Shown: positions 24,341 through 34,342, counted from the stretch's first letter. The stretch is DNA of 39,493 nucleotides from Terriglobia bacterium (GCA_020073375.1 JAIQFG010000045.1:1-39493), one strand, 5' to 3'. Translations and numbers: made by a program. The notes: generated by a model not told the origin, from the sequence alone.

Positions 24341-26530
24341 TTAAGCCCCCCATCCAAAATACTCCTCCCCCAGCTGCACCTCCATCATCCCTTCTTCCGG
24401 CAGCAAATCCACCGGCAGCCCGCCCTCCCACAGCGCCACGCCCAGCGAAATCGATTTCCGGTCCCCCAGCAAAAACATTTCCTTCCCCACCGACACTTCC
24501 AGAATCTTGTCGCACGCCACTTTCACCACTTCATCCGGCCCCAGCAAACAAAGGTCGCGCGATTCCATCAGGTAACCCTTCACCCGCCCTTCCTCCAGCC
24601 GGATCACCACCCGCAATTCCTGCTCGGCCCGCAGCGTGATCCGGAATTCCGCGTCGTGCAATTCCCCCAGCGCCCCCGGAAACATGTCCACCCGCAAAAA
24701 GAATTCCTTCTCGCTGAAACCGTACCGGATTTCGTGCAGCAGGTTCAGCCGCCCGTGCATCGCGCTGCTGCGGTGGTCGGACGAATACAGCCCCGCGCCC
24801 ATCCACTCGAAATAGGTCGTCTCCCGCCCATCCACCTTCACCCTCAGATTCGACGACGGCGGCAGGATCAGCGCCCGCTCCGGTTGCCGTTTGATCGGCC
24901 CCGCCAGCACATCCGGCGCTTCCGCTCCCAGCGACACGTAAACTTCCGTCAATAGCTTCCTGTAAAACGCATCGAATTCCGCGTCGTTCGCCGAACTGTG
25001 CTCCGGCCCGTACCACCAGCACCAGTCGCTGCCCTCGGCCGCCAGCACCGCCTCGTACGACGCCTCCAGCTGCTTCGCCGTCGGCGCCTTCGGAAATCCC
25101 TTGGTTGCGTTGTCCGCCTGCTGCTGGTAAAAATCGCGCGCCCGGTTCAGATGCTCCCACGCCGTCACGTCCTCGCCCGACCCGATCCACACGTCGAAAT
25201 TCGCGCTGATCCACGACGCCGGAAATATTCCGTTATTCCTCGGAATATCCCCCGCCGAAGCCGCCGCTTCGCTCGCCGTCAACGCCGTGATGTCCGGATC
25301 GTTGTCGATCCGCCTGTAAAACTGCCGCAAAAATTCCCGCCCGTTCCCCGGAAAATATTCCCACGCGTTTTCCCCGTCCAGAATCAGCGAAACCGTCAGC
25401 GGCCGCCCGATCGACACACGCTCCCCGATCGCCCGAATCCTCTGGTACAAATCCTCCGCCGCCGCCCCCGCATCCATCCGGCTATAAACAAATCCCACCA
25501 GATCCGACAAGTAATGATCGCGGAAAAATCCCACCATTTCCCGCCCGCCCGCGCGCACACGCAGCGGCGAGTACAGCTTGTCCGCATTGTCCGGCACGCC
25601 GGCCGCGTCGCGTCCAAATCCCGCGCTCAGCGTCCGCCCAAGCACGCCCTCATCGGTCGCAAACCACTTGAATCCCAGTTCCGCCGCGATCCCCAGCGCC
25701 TGCTCCGATACCGATCCCTCCGACGGCCACAATCCTTCCGGCAATTTCCCAAAAACGCGTTCGTGATACTTCCGCGCGCGCGCCAGTTGTTCCCGCGCAT
25801 CTTCCGGATGCCGAAACGCCGGCGCCGGCAGCGGCGTCCCCGGATTCGAGATCCTCGCAATGTCCGTATCGCACAGCAGCGGAAGTATCGGGTGATAAAA
25901 CGGCGTCGCCGAAATTTCTATCTGCCCGGTCGCCGCCGCCTTGCGATATTCCGGCAGCACGCGTCCCAGCAATTCATGATTCTTCTCGGCCAGCTGCTGC
26001 TTGTCCGCTTCCGAAAAATCCGCGCCCTTGCGCGCCAGCCGCGACACCGCCGGATCGCTCGCCAGATACTCCTCGTCCATCCACGCCAGTTGCGACAGCA
26101 CCTGCAAATCCCGCCAGTCCCGCTCCCCGAACGATTGCTTCACCCGCTCGCTTCCCTGCGAGCTCACCCACGAATGCAGTTCGATGTATCGCGGCCACCG
26201 CGCCAGCAGGTGATCGTAGTTAATCTGAAACGCCCGCGTCAGAATTTCCGATTTATCTTCCGCCGAAAGCTGCCCCGCCGGCCGGAACGCCGCCGTGTAC
26301 CACGTCTCGTCGAACTTCCCGCTCGCATACTCCTCCAGCTGCGCGCACAGCGACGGCACCATGTTGAATGTCGCGTGCACCTGCGGAAATTCCTCCAGCA
26401 CCCGCACCATCCCCCAGTAATCCTTCAGCGCATGAAGCCGCGTCCACGGCAGCACGTACCGCCCCGTCGTCGGGTCGCGATACTGCGGCTGGTGCATGTG
26501 CCACAGCATCATCAGGTTCACTCGGTTCAT
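24341..26530 (-). CDS. Glycoside hydrolase family 57 protein
   Basis: Probably an alpha-glucan-active enzyme (alpha-amylase, amylopullulanase or glucanotransferase type) in glycogen or starch metabolism. The 729-aa product has the GH57 motifs in order: HMHQPQ (11-16), ATPFYHPILPL (208-218), GLWPSEGSVSE with candidate nucleophile E271, GFFRDHYLSDLVGF (334-347, candidate acid/base D338) and LDGENAWEYFPGNG (384-397). The C-terminal third is a beta-rich domain. No signal peptide is seen, so it is probably cytoplasmic. It is divergent from the LptFG gene, 57 bp away. The exact bond specificity cannot be decided. Confidence 0.93.
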   Translation of the reverse strand: MNRVNLMMLWHMHQPQYRDPTTGRYVLPWTRLHALKDYWGMVRVLEEFPQVHATFNMVPSLCAQLEEYASGKFDETWYTAAFRPAGQLSAEDKSEILTRAFQINYDHLLARWPRYIELHSWVSSQGSERVKQSFGERDWRDLQVLSQLAWMDEEYLASDPAVSRLARKGADFSEADKQQLAEKNHELLGRVLPEYRKAAATGQIEISATPFYHPILPLLCDTDIARISNPGTPLPAPAFRHPEDAREQLARARKYHERVFGKLPEGLWPSEGSVSEQALGIAAELGFKWFATDEGVLGRTLSAGFGRDAAGVPDNADKLYSPLRVRAGGREMVGFFRDHYLSDLVGFVYSRMDAGAAAEDLYQRIRAIGERVSIGRPLTVSLILDGENAWEYFPGNGREFLRQFYRRIDNDPDITALTASEAAASAGDIPRNNGIFPASWISANFDVWIGSGEDVTAWEHLNRARDFYQQQADNATKGFPKAPTAKQLEASYEAVLAAEGSDWCWWYGPEHSSANDAEFDAFYRKLLTEVYVSLGAEAPDVLAGPIKRQPERALILPPSSNLRVKVDGRETTYFEWMGAGLYSSDHRSSAMHGRLNLLHEIRYGFSEKEFFLRVDMFPGALGELHDAEFRITLRAEQELRVVIRLEEGRVKGYLMESRDLCLLGPDEVVKVACDKILEVSVGKEMFLLGDRKSISLGVALWEGGLPVDLLPEEGMMEVQLGEEYFGWGA

Positions 26531-26564
26531 TGCCGGCCCATCCCCATTTCCTTTTTCCCGCCCG

Positions 26565-26573
26565 TGCTAGAAT
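26565..26573 (+). promoter_or_regulatory. Candidate extended -10 for the LptFG gene
   Basis: TGCTAGAAT is a good extended -10; no -35 match is evident 17 bp upstream. It would give a leader of only about 8 nt before the ATG at 26588, nearly leaderless. Confidence 0.4.
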
Positions 26574-26587
26574 GTGCCCTGTCCTCA

Positions 26588-28909
26588 ATGCGACTCATCG
26601 ACCGATACATTTGCCGGCAGATTTTTTCCCACGCCTTGCTGGGACTCGGCATTTTCTCCTTCGTCTTCTTTGTCCCGCAGTTGGTCCGCCTGATGGATCT
26701 GGTCGTGCGCCACCCGGCTTCCTGGTCCACCATCGGCATTTTATTTCTTTCCACGTTCCCCGCGATTCTCAGCTTCACTTTGCCCATCGGCGTTCTGGTC
26801 GGCGTGCTCATCGCCCTCGGCCGCCTCTCCGCCGATAGCGAACTCATCGCCATGAGCGCCCTCGGCATGGGCCGCCGCCGCTTGCTGGTCCCGGTCGGCA
26901 TCCTTGCCGTCGGCGCCACCCTGCTCACCTTTGTCATGACCTTGTGGCTAGGCCCGCTGTCCGTGCGCACCTTCCGCGCCATCGAAGACCAACTCCGCGC
27001 CGGACAAGCCTCCAACCAGGTCGCCCCCCGCGTCTTTGACGAGCGTTTCCCGCACATGGTCCTCTACATCAACGACATCGATTCGGCTTCGACACATTGG
27101 AAGGGGGTTTTCCTGGCCGGAACCGACAGCAAGGACGTTTCCCGGCTGACTCTCGCCGAAGATGCGATTGTAATTGCCGACCCCAAAGAGGGCAAGCTGG
27201 AGTTACACCTGCGTAACGGAAGCGTTCATGAATTTTCCCTCAGTGATCCCGGTCGTTACTCTCTCTCCTCTTTCGCCCAGCGGGATTTCCCCGTGGAAAT
27301 AAAAGGCAGCGAAGTCGATCGCGCCGCCGAGCCCGGCATCCCCGGCCGCACCATGTCCACTCTCTGGCGCGAACGCTCCACCCAGCCCGACGTCCGCGTC
27401 GAAATTCAGCGCCGTCTGTCCTTCCCCTTCGCCTGCATTTCCTTCGCACTGCTGGCCATGCCCCTCGGCGCCCGCCCTCGCCGCGGAGGCCGTGCCGCCG
27501 GTTTCCTCATCACCTTGCTCCTGGTCAGCGGCTACTATCTGCTTTTTACACTCGGCGCCGGCCTTGCCCGCCAGGGTGCCGTCCCTGTCTGGGCCGGCAT
27601 CTGGGCCGCAAATCTTTTCACCGCAGGCCTGGGCCTGTTTCTGCTCCCCCGACTCGAGCGCATGCCCGGCAGCAGCCGCCCCGCCGCCCTCTTCTCCTCC
27701 ATCGCCGGCTGGCGCATCTGGAAACTCTTCCGCCGCGAGCCCCTGGTCGCGCCCCCCGCAAGAAACGGCTTTCCCCCAAACGGCGCTCGCCCTTCCAAAC
27801 GAAAAAAGCGCGCAGGCATCCCCCAACTGCTCGACCTCTACGTCCTGCGTAGTTTTTTCTACTACTTTATTCTGCTGACCATCGGCTTTATCGTCCTGTT
27901 CGAGGTCTTCACCTTCTTCGACCTGCTCGACGACATCGCCCGCCACCGCACCGGCCTGTTCGACGTCGTAACCTATTTTATATACTTAGCTAGTTATCTC
28001 TTCTATCAACTAGCCCCCCTCGCCGCCCTGGTCGCCGTCCTGGTTACACTCGGCATCATGACCAAGAACAACGAACTGGTCGCCTTCAAGGCCGGCGGTA
28101 TCAGCCTCTACCGCGTCTCCCTCCCCCTCCTTCTCGCTGGCATCTTCCTCGCCGCAGGCCTCGTCTTGCTCGACGACACCTACCTCCCCTTCGCCAACCA
28201 GCGCCAGGATGCCCTGCGCAACGAAATCAAGGGCCGCCCCGCGCAAACCTATTACAACCCCAACCGCCAGTGGATCTTCGGTGAAAACGCCAAGGTCTAC
28301 AATTACGAACTCTTCGATCCCGATCGCGAACTCTTCGGCGGCCTCAACGTCTTCGAGGTCAACCCCGCCACCTTCGAGATCCGCCGCCGCATCTTCGCCG
28401 CCCGCGCCCACTGGGACGCTCCCCAGGGCGTCTGGATTCTCGAGTCCGGCTGGGTCCGCGATTTCGACCACGGCAAAGTCACCCGTTACGAACCTTTCCT
28501 CGCCAACGCCCTCCAGGAGCTCAACGAGCCACCGTCCTACTTCAATCGCGAAGTCCGCCAGTCCTACCAAATGACCTGGTGGGAACTGAAGCGCTACATT
28601 GGCGACCTAAGCCAGGCCGGCTTCGATGTCGCCCGCCTTTCCGTCCAACTCCAAAAGAAAATCTCTTTCCCATTGATCGCCCCCATCATCATCTTGCTCG
28701 CAATCCCTTTTTCCATTCTGGTAGGCACCCGCGGCGCAGTCGGCGGCCTCGCCCTCGGCGTAGGCATCGCCATCGTCTACTGGGCTGCCTCCGCCCTCAC
28801 TGAAGCCATGGGCGCTGTAGGCCAGTTGCCCCCCCTGATGGCCGGCTGGGCCCCCGACACCATCTTCGCCTTCCTCGGTCTGTACTTTTACCTCAAGATG
28901 CCGACCTGA
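26588..28909 (+). CDS. LptF-LptG tandem fusion, LPS export ABC permease
   Basis: Inner-membrane permease that, with LptB, lifts LPS into the Lpt bridge. In most Gram-negatives LptF and LptG are two proteins of about 360 aa. Here one 773-aa ORF contains two complete YjgP/YjgQ modules: residues 1 to about 350 (LIDRYICRQIFSHALLGLGIFSFVFFVPQLVRLMDLVV ... FTAGLGLFLLPRLERMP) and about 410 to 773 (LDLYVLRSFFYYFILLTIGFIVLFEVFTFFDLLDDI ... FLGLYFYLKMP). Each has the N-terminal helix pair, a periplasmic jellyroll and C-terminal helices. The joining segment (about 355-408) is basic and rich in Pro/Arg/Lys, as expected for a cytoplasmic linker. No stop or ATG occurs at the junction. The ATG at 26588 was chosen because the open frame upstream is antisense to the GH57 gene. 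Confidence 0.92.
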   Translation: MRLIDRYICRQIFSHALLGLGIFSFVFFVPQLVRLMDLVVRHPASWSTIGILFLSTFPAILSFTLPIGVLVGVLIALGRLSADSELIAMSALGMGRRRLLVPVGILAVGATLLTFVMTLWLGPLSVRTFRAIEDQLRAGQASNQVAPRVFDERFPHMVLYINDIDSASTHWKGVFLAGTDSKDVSRLTLAEDAIVIADPKEGKLELHLRNGSVHEFSLSDPGRYSLSSFAQRDFPVEIKGSEVDRAAEPGIPGRTMSTLWRERSTQPDVRVEIQRRLSFPFACISFALLAMPLGARPRRGGRAAGFLITLLLVSGYYLLFTLGAGLARQGAVPVWAGIWAANLFTAGLGLFLLPRLERMPGSSRPAALFSSIAGWRIWKLFRREPLVAPPARNGFPPNGARPSKRKKRAGIPQLLDLYVLRSFFYYFILLTIGFIVLFEVFTFFDLLDDIARHRTGLFDVVTYFIYLASYLFYQLAPLAALVAVLVTLGIMTKNNELVAFKAGGISLYRVSLPLLLAGIFLAAGLVLLDDTYLPFANQRQDALRNEIKGRPAQTYYNPNRQWIFGENAKVYNYELFDPDRELFGGLNVFEVNPATFEIRRRIFAARAHWDAPQGVWILESGWVRDFDHGKVTRYEPFLANALQELNEPPSYFNREVRQSYQMTWWELKRYIGDLSQAGFDVARLSVQLQKKISFPLIAPIIILLAIPFSILVGTRGAVGGLALGVGIAIVYWAASALTEAMGAVGQLPPLMAGWAPDTIFAFLGLYFYLKMPT

Positions 28910-29077
28910 AAAAATGCCGGCAAGTGGCGGGTAACCGCCGCGATTGCTCAAGTGGTGCGCCTCACGAAACTGCGCATAGATTTTTTCTCGCTTCGCCCCC
29001 GCATGAATCATAATGGTGTCGTTGTACACCTTCGGCCCCCCTTCCAACGATCGGTTCTGATAAGCCAACGAATTCAT
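28910..29077 (-). pseudogene. Possible gene remnant
   Basis: On the minus strand, the stretch from ATG 29077 reads as protein-like sequence (MNSLAYQNRSLEGGPKVYND, TIMIHAGAKREKIYAQFREA) before running antisense into the end of the LptFG gene. I do not recognise a family. It could be a degraded gene or chance. Confidence 0.2.
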
Positions 29078-29127
29078 CGTGTATCGAACGGTGCCTTACA
29101 TCTATTTCTTTTCGCGAGGCGCTTTGT

Positions 29128-31251
29128 ATGCAGAATGCCCGGGATGTCTTTTTTCTATCCCGTGTCGGAACCCCTTCCGAAGACACATCGTCACTGGCTC
29201 ATCGCCCCGCCACCGGACGAGATCGACCGCTGAGTCGATCCGTGGGCCGCATTTTGTTGATCGTGATGTTGTCCGCCTGTTCCGCGCCCGCGCAACAAAG
29301 CAACCAGGACGATCTGGGCGGACAGAGCCTGGAAGTCCTTGTGAAGATGCAGGTGGATTCGGTATATGGCGCCACCAAGTTCCTGCAAAAAGCGGCGGAC
29401 TCCGCGTCGTCCGTCACGATTGTTGCTGCCGAGGAAATTCAAAGGCATGGGTATAGGAATTTGGCGGATGTCCTGCGCAGTGTTCGCGGCTTTTACGTCA
29501 TCAACGACCGAAACTACACCTATGTAGGCGTGCGTGGATTGTCCCTGCCCGGGGATTACAACGCGCGCATTCTCTTCTTGCTGGACGGCCATCGCGTCAA
29601 TGACAACATTTTTGACGGCGCCTATGTCGGCACGGAATTCCCCGTTGACCTGGACCTGATCGACCGCATTGAAATTATTCGCGGGCCGGCTTCTTCGGCC
29701 TATGGCACCGGTGCATTTGCCGCGGTCATTAACTGCATCACCAAGCGCGGCCGCGACTTAAATGCTCTCGAAGCTTCCTTTGAAGCCGGAAGCTGGGATT
29801 CCTATAAGCTCCGCATGAGCTACGGCAAGCGCTTTGACAACGGCCTGGAAGCCCTGCTCTCCGGAACTTTCTACAACAGCCTGGGCCATGCCCGCCTCTT
29901 TTTTCCGGAGTTCGACTCCCCCGCCACGAACAACGGCATCGCTCAAAACGCCGACGGCGACCGGGCCTATAGCGCTTTCGGGGATGTGATCTACCGCGAC
30001 TTTAACGTTCATCTGGTGGATGAGTCGCGCACGAAACACGTGCCCACGGCCTCTTTCGACACGGTTTTCAATGATCCCAGGAATCAAACCACCGACGCTC
30101 GCAGATATGTCGATATTCAGTACCGCCATTCCTTTGGATCCTGGGAGACGCTCGCGCGCGCCTCCTACGATTGGTATGGCTATCACGGCATCTACGTGTA
30201 CGATTATCCAGGCGCTGGAATTCCCCCATTCACTGAAAATTACGACGCCGCCAACGGAACCTGGCTGGACTTCCAGGGGGATGCCTCAACCACCCTCTTC
30301 CAACGGCACAAGATCGCCTTCGGCGCCGAATTCCGCAGCGATATTCGCCAGCAGCAAATCAACTACGACATCCAGCCGTTTTTTCTTTACTTCGATAGCC
30401 ATAATTCCGACCGCTCCGGCGCCATCTATTTTCAAGACAAGTTTTCCGTCACCAAAAAACTGTCTTTTGTCGTGGGTATTCGCAGTGACTGGTACAAAGG
30501 TTACGGCAACGCCCTCAGCCCCCGCGCGGGCTTGCACTTCGCCCTCACCCCTGCTACCGACCTCAAACTCAATTACAGCTGGGCGTTTCGCTCGCCCAAC
30601 GACTACGAGGCCTTCTATTCCGGCAACAATAGCAATACCGCCGACCCCTTGCTGGTGGACGAAAGAATCAGAAGCTGGGAATTGGACGTCGAACACCATT
30701 TCGCGGAGTGGTTGCATCTGTCAGCAGCCGGTTTCTCAAACCAGATTGACAATCTGGTTCAGCAAACCATGGATCCGCTCACCGGCCGGCCGGTCTACTT
30801 GAATTCTCCTCCCCTGCATTCCATTGGTATCGAATACGAATTGGGAGTCAAGGGCCCTGGGGGGCTGGAAGGGTCCGTCTCACACACAATCCAGTCCACT
30901 CGATTCCCCGGCTCCGGAGAGGATTTGCCCAATTCCCCTAGGCAATTAGCCAAATTCAGCCTCGGCTTCCCTCTCCTGACGAAAAAAATCTTTGCCGCTT
31001 TCGATGCTCAGTACACCAGCGAAACCAGAACCATCGCGCAATCCGAAATCGGCGGTTTCTTCCTGCTCAATGTGACCGCCTACAGCCGCAAAATCACCGA
31101 CACGGTCGATCTCTCCGGCGGTCTCTACAATCTGCTCGACAGGCGCTACGCCAACACCGGCGCCCTCGAGGATCGCGAGGCCTCGATTCCGCAGGACGGG
31201 CGGAGTTTCAGATTCAAGCTGACCTATCGCCCCTTCGCGGTTTCAAGGTAG
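29128..31251 (+). CDS. TonB-dependent outer-membrane receptor
   Basis: A 22-strand barrel with plug that imports, or senses, a ligand using TonB energy. From the first start (TTG/ATG region at 29128) the product is 707 aa; the signal peptide core is GRILLIVMLSACSAPAQ, so the GTG at 29242 is a good alternative start. The plug domain (about residues 60-190) includes SVTIVAAEEIQRHGYRNLADVLRSVRGFYVIND, VGVRGLSLPGDYNARILFLLDGHRVN and IDRIEIIRGPASSAYGTGAFAAVINCITKRG. Barrel strands follow, ending SFRFKLTYRPF. LSAC in the signal peptide fits a lipobox, unusual for a barrel protein. The next genes (YfiR-like, histidine kinase, response regulator) are co-directional and close, so it may be the input of that system. 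Confidence 0.92.
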   Translation: MQNARDVFFLSRVGTPSEDTSSLAHRPATGRDRPLSRSVGRILLIVMLSACSAPAQQSNQDDLGGQSLEVLVKMQVDSVYGATKFLQKAADSASSVTIVAAEEIQRHGYRNLADVLRSVRGFYVINDRNYTYVGVRGLSLPGDYNARILFLLDGHRVNDNIFDGAYVGTEFPVDLDLIDRIEIIRGPASSAYGTGAFAAVINCITKRGRDLNALEASFEAGSWDSYKLRMSYGKRFDNGLEALLSGTFYNSLGHARLFFPEFDSPATNNGIAQNADGDRAYSAFGDVIYRDFNVHLVDESRTKHVPTASFDTVFNDPRNQTTDARRYVDIQYRHSFGSWETLARASYDWYGYHGIYVYDYPGAGIPPFTENYDAANGTWLDFQGDASTTLFQRHKIAFGAEFRSDIRQQQINYDIQPFFLYFDSHNSDRSGAIYFQDKFSVTKKLSFVVGIRSDWYKGYGNALSPRAGLHFALTPATDLKLNYSWAFRSPNDYEAFYSGNNSNTADPLLVDERIRSWELDVEHHFAEWLHLSAAGFSNQIDNLVQQTMDPLTGRPVYLNSPPLHSIGIEYELGVKGPGGLEGSVSHTIQSTRFPGSGEDLPNSPRQLAKFSLGFPLLTKKIFAAFDAQYTSETRTIAQSEIGGFFLLNVTAYSRKITDTVDLSGGLYNLLDRRYANTGALEDREASIPQDGRSFRFKLTYRPFAVSR

Positions 31252-31274
31252 CCCTGAATTAGGAACGGGTTCCG

Positions 31275-31898
31275 TTGCCCATCATGAATTCGCCAGGCCA
31301 TTTACGAACGAAAGCGCGCCGCCCGCATTGCGGTGGATTTCGCGCCGCGTGGATGCGTCGGCTGCTCATGGCCCCGTTTGCCCTCTTTCTCTGCCACTTC
31401 ATGGTTTCTGCCACTGCCGAGGGTCAGAACAATTCCGTCGACGAGTACAAGTTGAAAGCGGCCATGCTCTACAACCTCACCAAGTACGTCGAATGGCCGG
31501 ACTCGGCTTATGCCGGCAGCCATGCGCCGATCTTTCTTTGCATTCTGGGGCAGGATCCTTTTGCGAATTCCCTTACTTCAAACGTCTCCACGGAAATGGT
31601 CAACAGCAGGGCCATCCTTCTGCGTCACCTGCAACGCGACACCGATACCAAGGGTTGTCACGTCCTGTACATCGGTTCCTCCGAGAGGAAGTCCACTCCC
31701 CGCATCCTTTCGGCCCTGAATGGCACCGGCATCCTCACGGTCGGAGAAATGACGCAGTTTGCGGCGCTCGGCGGGATGATTCAATTCTCCCTGCAGGATC
31801 AACACGTGCGTTTCGACATTAACCTGAATGCGGCGTCCAGGGCCGGGCTCTCCATCAGTTCCAAGCTGCTCGCTCTAGCGCAAATCGTGAAAAATTGA
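31275..31898 (+). CDS. YfiR-like (DUF4154) periplasmic protein
   Basis: YfiR in Pseudomonas is a periplasmic repressor that binds the sensor domain of the membrane protein YfiN. This product (up to 207 aa) carries the family pattern: VDEYKLKAAMLYNLTKYVEWPDSAY, PIFLCILGQDPFANSL, VNSRAILLRHLQRD, GCHVLYIGSSE, ILTVGEMTQFAALGGMIQFSLQDQHVRFDINLNAASRAGLSISSKLLALAQIV. A signal peptide is visible (RRLLMAPFALFLCHFMVSATAEG). Candidate starts are TTG 31275 and ATG 31284, both with GGAACGGG upstream, and ATG 31353, which begins right at the signal peptide. It lies 24 bp after the receptor and 108 bp before the kinase. Confidence 0.87.
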   Translation: MPIMNSPGHLRTKARRPHCGGFRAAWMRRLLMAPFALFLCHFMVSATAEGQNNSVDEYKLKAAMLYNLTKYVEWPDSAYAGSHAPIFLCILGQDPFANSLTSNVSTEMVNSRAILLRHLQRDTDTKGCHVLYIGSSERKSTPRILSALNGTGILTVGEMTQFAALGGMIQFSLQDQHVRFDINLNAASRAGLSISSKLLALAQIVKN

Positions 31899-31992
31899 CC
31901 AGGCCAATCACATTTACGCGGCAGTCTCGCTGTTGTGAACTCCTGCTCGGGATGCAAATTGCTTTCCCATCCCGCGCACGAAGAAAGCTCGC

Positions 31993-32001
31993 GGAAGGAG
32001 G
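31993..32001 (+). promoter_or_regulatory. Ribosome binding site fixing the histidine kinase start
   Basis: GGAAGGAGG lies 5 nt before ATG 32007. The frame is open to GTG 31935, but only this ATG has a ribosome site and gives a normal N-terminus ahead of the first membrane helix. Confidence 0.75.
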
Positions 32002-32006
32002 ACTGC

Positions 32007-34286
32007 ATGCGTTCCTACGCGGATCTATCGATCCGGCATAAATTTCAAATCATCGTAATGGTCACTTCTGCCGCCGCACTGCTCGTGGCTTCCGCCGTTT
32101 TCGCTTTTTTCGACCGCTCTGCGTTCCTGCTTGCCAAGACGCAGGACCTCACGGTCGCGGCCAGGATGCTGGGATCGAACAGCACCGCTTCTTTAAGTTT
32201 CGGTGACGCGAAATCGGCAAACGAAATTCTATCCGCCCTGCAGGCCAACCAGAATGTGCTCCACGCCTGCATTTACAACGTGGATGGCAAAGTATTTGCC
32301 GGCTACAGCCGGGACGCAGCCGCCGCCAGCTTTATTCCGCCTCCGGCGCAATCCGAATCCGCGGCGATTTTGAATAATCGTGTGATTCTTTTTCAACCCA
32401 TCGCCCTGAACGGCAAATCCATCGGTACCATTTTTATTGAAGCGGATTTGGTGGACCTCAGGGAACGCATCACCAGGTTTCTGGAGATTGATTTCCTGGT
32501 CTTGCTGACCTCCCTGGCCGTTGCTTTCCTGCTGTCCTCCCGCCTGCAACGCGTTATCTCCGGCCCGATTCAAGAACTGGCGGATACCGCTTTGTCCGTC
32601 TCTTCCCAGGAAAACTATTCCATACGTGCAAAAAACAGAAGCCATGACGAGATCGGGCTTCTCTTTAACCAGTTCAACAGCATGTTGGATCGCATCCAGC
32701 AGCGGGACATCGAACTGCAGGGAGCCCAGAATGAGTTGGAAAAAAGGGTCGTCGAGCGCACTTCCTACCTGAATGCCCTCATTGAAAATAGCCCGCTTGC
32801 CATTCTGGTCATGGACCCCAGGCATAAAATTCAGTTGTGCAACCCGGCCTTCGAGAAGTTGTTTCAATGCACCCAGCCGGGCGTCATTGAGAAGCCCGTC
32901 GTCGCTCTGTTCCCCGGCGAACGCTTCCTCCCGGAAGCGAGCATGGCGCCCGGATCCGCGCCCGAGAAAACACGCGTCAGCCTGGTCACCCGCCGAAAAC
33001 GAAATGACGGCAGCTACGTCGACGTCGAACTCCACCTGGTTCCTCTGACCGTGGAAGGAAGGGTGCTTGGCTCGCTCGGCATCTATCAGGACGTGACCGA
33101 ACGGCGGGCGCTGGAACGCCAGCTCCAGATGGCCCAGAAAATGGAAGCTGTGGGCCGGCTTTCCGGCGGGGTCGCGCACGATTTCAACAATCTTCTCGGC
33201 GTAATCCTCGGATACATCCAGGTCATCAAGCGCAGCCTCGTCTCCGGGAACCCTTTATTTGAATATGCCGAGGAAATCGAGAAAGCCAGCCAGCGCGCCG
33301 TCGCCTTGACTCGGCAACTGCTGGCCTTCAGCCGCCAACAGGTCCTGGAACCGATCGTCCTAAACTTGAACAAGCTGGTTGCCGATATGGAGAAGTTGTT
33401 GCCCCGATTGATTGGTGAAGACATCGAACTGAAATTGATCCTTGATCCTGCCATCAGCATGGTCAAAGCCGATCCCGGCCAGATGGAGCAGGTCCTGATG
33501 AATCTGGCTGTCAACGCCCGGGACGCCATGCCCGATGGCGGCAAGTTGACCATCCAGACGGCCGACGCCGAAATTGACGACGACTTCGTCAAGGAACATC
33601 ACGGTTCCGTCGCCGGCAAATACGTCATGCTCGCCGTTCGCGATACCGGCACGGGAATCGACCCGGAAATCCAGGCCCAAATTTTTGAACCCTTTTTCAC
33701 CACCAAAGGGCGGGACAAGGGCACCGGTCTCGGCCTTGCCACCGTTTATGGAGTGGTGAAACAAAGCAACGGATACATCGCCTTGGATTCTCGGAAAGGG
33801 CTTGGATCTTTGTTCACCGTTTACCTGCCGCGCGTCGAACAGATCCTCTCAACCCCGGTCATAAATATCCCGGAGCCGCTTTCCGTCCGTGGCTCCGAAA
33901 CCATCTTGCTGGTGGAAGACGCCGAGCCACTGCGCCGATTGGCCCAGCTGTTCATGCAGGAAAACGGCTATCGCGTCCTGACGGCCGCGGACGGCTCCGA
34001 AGCCCAGCATGTGGCCGAGGGATTTTCCGGCCCGATTCATCTCCTGCTCACCGACGTGGTCTTGCCCGGAATCAACGGCCGCGTCCTGGCCGAACGCCTG
34101 GCCCCCGCTCATCCCGCGATGAAAGTTCTCTACATGTCCGGATACACGGACAGCTTCATCGCTGGACACGGAGTCCTGGAACTGGGCACTCACTTATTGC
34201 GTAAACCCTTTACGGAAGAAGTTTTGATGCGCAAATTGCGTGAAATGCTGGATGGAAGCAACAGCTTGGTCAAAACCCAAACATGA
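32007..34286 (+). CDS. Hybrid sensor histidine kinase (CHASE8-like, HAMP, PAS, HisKA, HATPase, REC)
   Basis: Membrane kinase of 759 aa. Two membrane helices (about 13-33 and 152-175) flank a periplasmic domain of about 120 residues ([30 protein letters not shown] ... [17 protein letters not shown]), which resembles the CHASE8-type sensor domain of YfiN. A HAMP linker, a coiled coil and a PAS domain ([32 protein letters not shown]) follow. HisKA has phospho-acceptor H391 in GGVAHDFNN; HATPase has [22 protein letters not shown] and [11 protein letters not shown]. The C-terminal receiver has phospho-acceptor D683 in [10 protein letters not shown] and conserved Lys in LLRKPF. The arrangement suggests that the YfiR-like protein controls this kinase from the periplasm. 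The terminal REC may feed back or pass phosphate on. Confidence 0.93.
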   Translation: MRSYADLSIRHKFQIIVMVTSAAALLVASAVFAFFDRSAFLLAKTQDLTVAARMLGSNSTASLSFGDAKSANEILSALQANQNVLHACIYNVDGKVFAGYSRDAAAASFIPPPAQSESAAILNNRVILFQPIALNGKSIGTIFIEADLVDLRERITRFLEIDFLVLLTSLAVAFLLSSRLQRVISGPIQELADTALSVSSQENYSIRAKNRSHDEIGLLFNQFNSMLDRIQQRDIELQGAQNELEKRVVERTSYLNALIENSPLAILVMDPRHKIQLCNPAFEKLFQCTQPGVIEKPVVALFPGERFLPEASMAPGSAPEKTRVSLVTRRKRNDGSYVDVELHLVPLTVEGRVLGSLGIYQDVTERRALERQLQMAQKMEAVGRLSGGVAHDFNNLLGVILGYIQVIKRSLVSGNPLFEYAEEIEKASQRAVALTRQLLAFSRQQVLEPIVLNLNKLVADMEKLLPRLIGEDIELKLILDPAISMVKADPGQMEQVLMNLAVNARDAMPDGGKLTIQTADAEIDDDFVKEHHGSVAGKYVMLAVRDTGTGIDPEIQAQIFEPFFTTKGRDKGTGLGLATVYGVVKQSNGYIALDSRKGLGSLFTVYLPRVEQILSTPVINIPEPLSVRGSETILLVEDAEPLRRLAQLFMQENGYRVLTAADGSEAQHVAEGFSGPIHLLLTDVVLPGINGRVLAERLAPAHPAMKVLYMSGYTDSFIAGHGVLELGTHLLRKPFTEEVLMRKLREMLDGSNSLVKTQT

Positions 34287-34342
34287 CGGCAACCCTATTT
34301 CCTGCCATACCGGGCCCCGGCCTTGATTTTACTTATACCGAT

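Noticed and set aside
24998..26587. The upstream 530 codons of the open frame that continues into the LptF/LptG gene
   Set aside because: They are antisense to the GH57 gene and Arg/Pro-rich. The protein-like sequence begins at ATG 26588.
28910..29127. Possible cobalamin riboswitch in front of the TonB-dependent receptor
   Set aside because: The gap lacks a B12-box-like element or any conserved core that I could find.
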